Shown here: positions 58,876 through 64,000 of the stretch, one piece after another
How the letters are laid out: each line of letters opens with the position of its first letter
Numbering within the stretch: the stretch's first letter is position 1
Assembly (NCBI RefSeq): GCF_000381025.1
Contig: NZ_KB905824.1
Coordinates: forward strand, 108,670-172,669
Direction: 5' to 3'
Origin: Streptomyces sulphureus DSM 40104
GTDB lineage: Bacteria; Actinomycetota; Actinomycetes; Streptomycetales; Streptomycetaceae
Length of the DNA: 64,000 nucleotides
Notes under the pieces: generated by a model
Databases searched by the model: none
What the model was told of the DNA's origin: nothing
Seen by the model: the letters and a program-made list of their open reading frames with translations, nothing else
Position numbers and translations under genes: made by a program

Positions 58876-61269
58876 TCAGTACGCCCAGAGGCCGCCGGGG
58901 GCCAGGCTCGGGGAGACGGGTGCCGAGGCGGACGCGGGCGAGGCGGTGGGGCGGTAGGTGGCGACGGCCGAATAGGGACCCTCGACGCCGCCGTTGTCCC
59001 AGCCGCCGTCGATGCCGCCGCCCGGGTCCTCGCCGCCGCCGTCACCGCCGTCCTCGCCGCCGTTGTCGCCGCCGTCGACGCCGCCGCTCTCCGGGATGCT
59101 CGGCGGGGGCGGCTCCTCGCTCGGCGGGTCGTCGGTGGGCGGGCCCGTGTCGGACGGGGGCGGAGGCGGTTCGGACGTGGGCGGCTGCTCCGTGGGCTGC
59201 TCGCTCGGGGGCTCGCTGCCCGGGGCCGACGACGAGGGGGGCGGGCTGGAGGGGATGCCCGGGTCGGCGCCGTCGGTCTTCAGGTCGAAGCGGCGGATCT
59301 TCTCGCCCTTCAGCGCGGACTTGGTGTAGGCGCCCCAGATGCGCGCGGGGAAGCCGCCGCCGTTGACGCGCTTCTCGCCCGCCGCGCCGTAGAGCGGCTT
59401 CTGTGTGCCGTCCTTGGAGTCGATGCCCAACACGTTGACGACGGTGGCGAGTTCGGGTGTGTAGCCGGCGAACCAGGCCGCCTTGTCCTCCTCGGCCGTG
59501 CCGGTCTTGCCGGCGGCCGGCCGGCCCGCCGACTGCGCGGCCGTGCCGGTGCCGCCCTTGACGACGTTCTGGAGGATCGCCGTCGTGGAGTCGGCCGCGG
59601 TGCGGGAGACCTTCTGCTTGGGGTCGTGGTCGGGGAGGTCGAAGACCTCCTCGCCGCGGGTCATCTTCTCGACCATGCGGTACGCGCCGTGCTTGCCGTG
59701 ATTGGAGAGGGTGGCGTACGCCTCGGCCATGTCGAGCGGGGAGGCGGTGGCGACGCCGAGCGCGATCGAGCCGTCCTCCGGCATGTTCGGTGTCTTCTCC
59801 GGGAGGCCGAGGTCGATCGCGGTCTGCTTCACCTTCTTCGGGCCGACGTCGACGCCCATCTGCGCGAAGACGGAGTTGACCGACTTGTCCATGGCCGTCG
59901 TGACCGGGATGCGCCCGTACGACTTCTCGTCCTCGTTCTCCGGCGCGTAGTCGGTGCCGTGGCCGTCGTTGACGACCTCGCGCTTGTTGGTGCCGTCGTA
60001 GACGGTCTGCGCGTTGATCGCCTGGCCGTCCTGGGTGCGTGCTTCGTTCTCCAGCGCCGAGGTGAAGAGGAACGGCTTGAAGGTGGAGCCGACCTGGTAG
60101 GCCCTGAGCGTCGCGGTGTTGGTGTACTGCTCCGTGTAGTCGGTGCCGCCGTACATCGCGAGGACCTTGCCCGTCTTCGGGTCGATGGAGGCGGCGCCCG
60201 CGCGTACGTAGTCGTCGACCTTCCGCGCCTTCGGGTCGAGCTTGGAGAGCAGCTCGTCCTTGACCGTCTCGCGCATCGCCTCCTGCTTGGGGCGGTCGAG
60301 CGTGGTGGTGATGCGGAAGCCGCCGCCTGCGAGCTTGTTCTCGTCGACGATGTCGTTCTCTATCAAGTGGTTCTTGACGGCCTCGACGAGGTACCCCTTC
60401 TGCCCGGAGAGGCTGTTCGGCGGCTTCGTCTGCTTCGGCTCGGGGAACTCCATGCCGGCGCGCGCCTTCTTGGTGAGCCATCCCTCCTCGACCATGCCGT
60501 CGAGGACGTACTGCCAGCGGGCGACGGCGCGCTTGCGGTTCTCCGGGTGCTGCCTGATGTCGTACGCGTTCGGGGAGTTGACGAGCGCGGCGAGATAGGC
60601 GCCCTCGGCGGTGGTGAGGTCCTCCGCGTCCTTCTCGAAGTACGCCTGGGCCGCCGACTGCACGCCGTAGGCGTTGCGGCCGAAGTAGCTGGTGTTCAGG
60701 TAGCCCTTGAGGATCTCGCTCTTGCTCACCTCGCGGTCGAGCTTGATCGAGATGAAGAACTCTTTCGCCTTCCGGGTGAGCGTCTGGTCCTGGTCGAGGT
60801 AGTAGTTCTTCACGTACTGCTGCGTGATCGTCGAGCCGGACTGCTTGCCGCCGCCGGTGACGGTGTTCCAGGCGGCGCGGACCATCGCCTTCAGGTCGAC
60901 GGCCGACTCGCTGTAGAAGCCGCGGTCCTCGGCGGCGAGCACCGCGTGCTGGGTGGTCTTCGGCACCTTGGAGAGGCCGATGTTCTCGCGGTTGACGTCG
61001 CCTTCGCGGGCGATGGTGGTGCCGTCGGAGTAGAGGTAGACGTTGGTCTGGGCGGCCGCCGCCTTGTTCGGTGCGGGGATGTCCACGAGGAGGTAGCCCG
61101 CGACGAGGCCCCCCGTGATCAACAGCAGCACCAGCAGCCCTGCGCCCAGGACCATCCGCCACGTGGGCACCAGTCGCCTCCAGCCGGTGCGGCGCGGTGC
61201 GCCCTCAGCCGGCTGCTCCTCCCCGCCGGCCTCGTGGCCCTCGGACCCGCCGTTCGGCTCGTCACTCAT
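58876..61269 (-). CDS. Bifunctional penicillin-binding protein (GT51 transglycosylase and transpeptidase)
   Basis: A 797-aa class A PBP. One membrane helix (about residues 40-62). GT51: AAEDRGFYSE with the catalytic Glu, then GGGKQSGSTITQQYVKN. Transpeptidase: GSTFKP (SxxK Ser), SVNSVF (SxN) and GKTGTAE (KTG). It builds and cross-links peptidoglycan. After the transpeptidase a Ser/Pro/Gly/Asp-rich tail of about 140 residues extends outside the cell. The start ATG 61269 is normal. Confidence 0.96.
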   Translation of the reverse strand: MSDEPNGGSEGHEAGGEEQPAEGAPRRTGWRRLVPTWRMVLGAGLLVLLLITGGLVAGYLLVDIPAPNKAAAAQTNVYLYSDGTTIAREGDVNRENIGLSKVPKTTQHAVLAAEDRGFYSESAVDLKAMVRAAWNTVTGGGKQSGSTITQQYVKNYYLDQDQTLTRKAKEFFISIKLDREVSKSEILKGYLNTSYFGRNAYGVQSAAQAYFEKDAEDLTTAEGAYLAALVNSPNAYDIRQHPENRKRAVARWQYVLDGMVEEGWLTKKARAGMEFPEPKQTKPPNSLSGQKGYLVEAVKNHLIENDIVDENKLAGGGFRITTTLDRPKQEAMRETVKDELLSKLDPKARKVDDYVRAGAASIDPKTGKVLAMYGGTDYTEQYTNTATLRAYQVGSTFKPFLFTSALENEARTQDGQAINAQTVYDGTNKREVVNDGHGTDYAPENEDEKSYGRIPVTTAMDKSVNSVFAQMGVDVGPKKVKQTAIDLGLPEKTPNMPEDGSIALGVATASPLDMAEAYATLSNHGKHGAYRMVEKMTRGEEVFDLPDHDPKQKVSRTAADSTTAILQNVVKGGTGTAAQSAGRPAAGKTGTAEEDKAAWFAGYTPELATVVNVLGIDSKDGTQKPLYGAAGEKRVNGGGFPARIWGAYTKSALKGEKIRRFDLKTDGADPGIPSSPPPSSSAPGSEPPSEQPTEQPPTSEPPPPPSDTGPPTDDPPSEEPPPPSIPESGGVDGGDNGGEDGGDGGGEDPGGGIDGGWDNGGVEGPYSAVATYRPTASPASASAPVSPSLAPGGLWAY

Positions 61270-61600
61270 TACCCGTACTCCTCGTCAAGGCCCCGCTGGC
61301 GCGGATCACCCGTACACACTGTCGCACCCTCCGCCTTCTGCGGCCGAGTGCGCGCCCCCCGCTGAAGAGCTCCGCCTCCTTTCGGCTCCGGGGCGCTCAC
61401 CCTGTGGGGTGAGAAAATTCCGTGGCGACGCCGGGGAACGCTCAGCTAGAGTCCTTCGGTTCACCGCGCCCGTTGTCGCCGGCCGCGACGGCTCACGTCT
61501 GCGTTCCCCGCACGTCGCTGCGGACACCACTGCGCCGTCGTCCGCACCGGTCGACGCCGAGGACGTGCCTACTGGAAAGACGGCGGAGGGAAGCAAAAGG

Positions 61601-62410
61601 ATGCGCCTGCTTCTCCTCTATTCCACCGTGCTGCGCGGGGGATTCCGACGATATGCGACATACCGGGTCGCAACGGCGGCCGGGGTCTTCACCAACACCG
61701 TCTTCGGCTTCATCCTCGCGTACACCTTCCAGGCACTCTGGAGCGAGCGCCCCCAACTCGGCGGCTACGACGAGGCACAGGCGCTCACCTTCGTCTGGAT
61801 CGGGCAGGCGATGCTCGCCACCGTCGCACTCATGGGCGGCGGCTTCGAGGAGGAGTTCCAGCAGCGCATCCGTACCGGCGACGTCGCCGTCGACCTCTAC
61901 AGACCGATCGACCTGCAACTCTGGTGGCTCGCGAGCGACCTGGGGCGCGCCTGCTTCCACCTCCTCGGCAGGGGCGTCGCGCCGATGGCGGTCGGCGCCT
62001 TCGCCTTCGATCTCGCGCTGCCCTCCGAGCCCTCGGTGTGGGCGGCGTTCGGCGTCTCGGTCCTTCTCGCCGTCCTCGTCAGCTTCGCCGTGCGGTACCT
62101 CTTCGCGCTCTGCGCCTTCTGGCTCCTCGACTCGAACGGCGTCAGCACCCTCAGCACGCTGCTCGGGGTCTTCTTCTCCGGGATGCTGCTGCCGCTCACC
62201 GTCTTCCCCGGCTCCTTCGGCGAGGCGGTGCAGCAGCTCCCGTGGGCCGCGATGCTCCAGGTCCCCGCCGACGTGCTGCTCGGCGCGCGTGAGGGCGGCG
62301 ACGTGGCGGCGGGGTGGGGCTTCCAACTCGGCTGGGCCGCCGTGCTGTTCGCCGCGGGCCGGGCGGTGCAGGCGCTCGCGGTGCGGCGGGTGGTGGTGCA
62401 GGGTGGTTGA
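61601..62410 (+). CDS. ABC-2 family transporter permease
   Basis: A 269-aa membrane protein with six helices, of the ABC-2 exporter group. ATG 61601 has GGAGGGAAGC upstream. The next two genes are a second permease and an ATPase, so the three form an exporter, possibly for lipid or polysaccharide. No substrate motif. Confidence 0.85.
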   Translation: MRLLLLYSTVLRGGFRRYATYRVATAAGVFTNTVFGFILAYTFQALWSERPQLGGYDEAQALTFVWIGQAMLATVALMGGGFEEEFQQRIRTGDVAVDLYRPIDLQLWWLASDLGRACFHLLGRGVAPMAVGAFAFDLALPSEPSVWAAFGVSVLLAVLVSFAVRYLFALCAFWLLDSNGVSTLSTLLGVFFSGMLLPLTVFPGSFGEAVQQLPWAAMLQVPADVLLGAREGGDVAAGWGFQLGWAAVLFAAGRAVQALAVRRVVVQGG

Positions 62411-63239
62411 GGCGATACGCCGGCGGGCGGCGGTCTTCCTGTGGGGCGTGCGCGCCTACGGATTCATCGCCGGGATGTGGGTGCGCTCGACGCTCGCGTA
62501 CCGCACCTCATTCCTGATCATGGCGACGGGGAACCTCCTCACCACCTTCCTCGACTTCGTCGGGATCATGATCATGTTCTCCCATGTGGAGATGCTCGGC
62601 GGCTTCACCCTCGCCGAAGTCGCCTTCCTCTACGGGACGTCGAGCACCGCCTTCGGCCTCGCCGACCTCTTCCTCGGCACCTTCGACCGGATCGGCACCC
62701 GCATCCGCGACGGCACCCTCGACACCCTCCTCGTCCGCCCGGTCCCGGTGCTCGCGCAGGTCGCCGCCGACCGGTTCGCGCTGCGCCGGCTCGGGCGGGT
62801 GGCGCAGGGCGGTGCGGTGCTCGTGTGGTCGCTCCTCCAGCTCGACATCGAGTGGACGGCCGGGCGCGTGCTCCTCACCGCGGCGATGCTGGTGAGCGGC
62901 GGCGTCATCTTCGGCTGCGTCTTCGTCCTCGGCGGGGCCTTCCAGTTCTGGGCGCAGGACGCGTCGGAGGTGCAGAACGCCTTCACCTACGGCGGGACGA
63001 CGCTCCTCCAGTACCCGCCGACCCTCTTCGCCAAGGACCTGGTGCGCGGCGTCGTCTTCGTGGTGCCGCTCGCCTTCGTCAACTGGCTGCCCGCGCTCCA
63101 CGTGTTGGGGCGCGAGGACCCGCTCGGCCTGCCGGGCTGGGTCGACCTCGCGTCGCCCGCCGTCGCGCTCGTCTGCTGCGCGCTCGCCGGGCTCGCCTGG
63201 CGGCGGGGGCTGCGCGCCTATCGGAGTACCGGGAGTTGA
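62403..63239 (+). CDS. ABC-2 family transporter permease, second subunit
   Basis: A 278-aa permease with six membrane segments and TLLVRPVP and FQFWAQDASEVQNAFTYGG blocks. GTG 62403 overlaps the first permease by 8 bp. It shares LDxLLxRP-type patterns with other ABC-2 permeases of this group. Confidence 0.85.
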   Translation: MVEAIRRRAAVFLWGVRAYGFIAGMWVRSTLAYRTSFLIMATGNLLTTFLDFVGIMIMFSHVEMLGGFTLAEVAFLYGTSSTAFGLADLFLGTFDRIGTRIRDGTLDTLLVRPVPVLAQVAADRFALRRLGRVAQGGAVLVWSLLQLDIEWTAGRVLLTAAMLVSGGVIFGCVFVLGGAFQFWAQDASEVQNAFTYGGTTLLQYPPTLFAKDLVRGVVFVVPLAFVNWLPALHVLGREDPLGLPGWVDLASPAVALVCCALAGLAWRRGLRAYRSTGS

Positions 63240-63241
63240 GC

Positions 63242-64000
63242 ATGGAAGCAGCGGCCGAACCGTTTCTGGAAGTCGACAGGCTGGAGAAGGTGTTCCGCAT
63301 ACGTCGCCGGGCGGGGCGGCTGCGCCGGGAGCGCGTCGAAGTGCGTGCCGTCGACGGGCTCTCCTTCTCCGTGCCGCGCGGCGAGATGGTCGGCTTCATC
63401 GGGCCCAACGGTGCGGGGAAGTCCACCACGGTGAAGATGCTCACCGGCATCCTGACGCCGAGCGGGGGCCGGTTGCGCGTCGCCGGGCTCGATCCGTCCC
63501 GGGAGCGCGTGGAGTTGACGCGGCGGATCGGCGTCGTCTTCGGGCAGCGTACGACGCTCTGGTGGGACCTGCCGCTGCGCGACTCCTACCGCCTCATGCG
63601 GCGCATGTACCGCGTCCCCGCGGCCCGCTACCGCGAGAACCTCGACCGCTGCACCGAACTCCTCGACCTGGGCCCGCTCCTGACCGTCCCCGTCCGGCAG
63701 CTCTCGCTCGGCCAGCGGATGCGGGCCGACATCGCCGCGGCGCTCCTCCACGACCCGGAGGTCCTCTACCTCGACGAGCCGACGATCGGCCTCGACGTCG
63801 TGAGCAAGTCCGCCGTCCGACGCTTCCTCGCGGACCTCAACTCCGAGCGCTCCACGACGGTCCTGCTCACCACGCACGACCTCGGCGACATCGAGCAGCT
63901 CTGCGAGCGGGTCCTCGTCATCGACCACGGACGGCTCATGTACGACGGCGCCCTCGCCGGGCTCCACGAGGTCGGCGAGAGCGAGCGCGTCCTCGTCGTC
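63242..64000 (+). CDS. ABC transporter ATPase, partial (runs off the window)
   Basis: At least 253 residues of an ABC-2 type ATPase. Walker A GPNGAGKSTT, Q-loop VVFGQRTTLWWDLP, signature LSLGQRMRADIAAALL, Walker B VLYLDEPTIGLD, and H-loop TTHDLGDIEQL. The ATG at 63242 is 2 bp after the permease stop. The gene is cut by the end of the window; the missing C-terminus is probably short. Confidence 0.93.
   Translation, partial: MEAAAEPFLEVDRLEKVFRIRRRAGRLRRERVEVRAVDGLSFSVPRGEMVGFIGPNGAGKSTTVKMLTGILTPSGGRLRVAGLDPSRERVELTRRIGVVFGQRTTLWWDLPLRDSYRLMRRMYRVPAARYRENLDRCTELLDLGPLLTVPVRQLSLGQRMRADIAAALLHDPEVLYLDEPTIGLDVVSKSAVRRFLADLNSERSTTVLLTTHDLGDIEQLCERVLVIDHGRLMYDGALAGLHEVGESERVLVV

Overview
The window is a piece of a high-GC actinomycete chromosome, almost certainly Streptomyces. 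Evidence: very strong third-position GC bias, frequent GTG starts, GGAGG-type ribosome sites or leaderless starts, a complete conservon (cvnABCD plus two P450s), an SsgA-like sporulation protein, XRE/DUF5753 plus DUF397 pairs, RDD proteins and an actinobacterial CysO/Mec+/CysM cluster. Most of it reads as core chromosome; the accessory stretches are about 24.2-27.4 kb and 29-36 kb.

Layout. 0.1-4.5 kb: a minus-strand operon in which an Lrp/AsnC regulator precedes a complete quaternary-amine (ProX/ProW/ProV type) ABC importer, divergent from hppD (tyrosine catabolism). 6-8.4 kb: a PadR regulator with a membrane protein, then a PAP2 phosphatase. 8.5-11.5 kb: divergent flavoprotein disulfide reductase and GlcD-type oxidase. 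11.5-17.1 kb: conservon with tandem P450 genes overlapping by 169 bp; the first lacks the EXXR motif, as known for CYP157. 17.5-24.1 kb: glyoxalase, an unknown protein followed by a very long hairpin, an SsgG-like protein, two RDD proteins and a stand-alone condensation-domain protein. 24.2-27.3 kb: a small-protein cassette (Zn-ribbon, 73-aa protein, micro-membrane protein, DUF7848-like) with a decayed second copy, and an XRE/DUF5753-DUF397 unit with a decayed second copy.

27.4-36 kb: serine hydrolase, two SDRs, TetR with two palindromic operators, a DinB-family pseudogene, HxlR/RidA, then a three-gene cassette that looks like a type VII secretion substrate set (helical partner, WXG-type protein with a lytic-transglycosylase-like C-terminus, membrane-anchored third protein). 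35.8-36.9 kb has no convincing gene. 37-41 kb: pncA, pncB, clpS, DUF2017. 41-44.3 kb: two amino-acid transporters. 44.3-46.3 kb: JAMM protease (Mec+), a leaderless Cys-containing leader peptide with a hairpin, cysO and cysM, forming a protein-thiocarboxylate cysteine pathway. 46.4-51.3 kb: membrane-anchored MazF-like protein, MBL hydrolase, a GlcNAc-type PTS (EIIC, EIIB), rph and rdgB.

51.3-54.5 kb: a TetR-FAD dehydrogenase-SDR operon behind two tandem palindromes. 54.6-58.7 kb: small membrane protein, tRNA-Leu(UAG), MHS transporter, bcp, DUF3618, GroES-like protein, and an SMR exporter preceded by what I read as a guanidine-III riboswitch. 58.9-64 kb: bifunctional penicillin-binding protein and an ABC-2 type exporter whose ATPase runs off the window.

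Most notable: the guanidine-III riboswitch, the cysteine leader peptide with CysO carrying an 8-residue tail after its GG, the candidate type VII effector cassette, the overlapping EXXR-less P450, and the two half-decayed duplications. All function calls come from reading the sequence; no database search was run.
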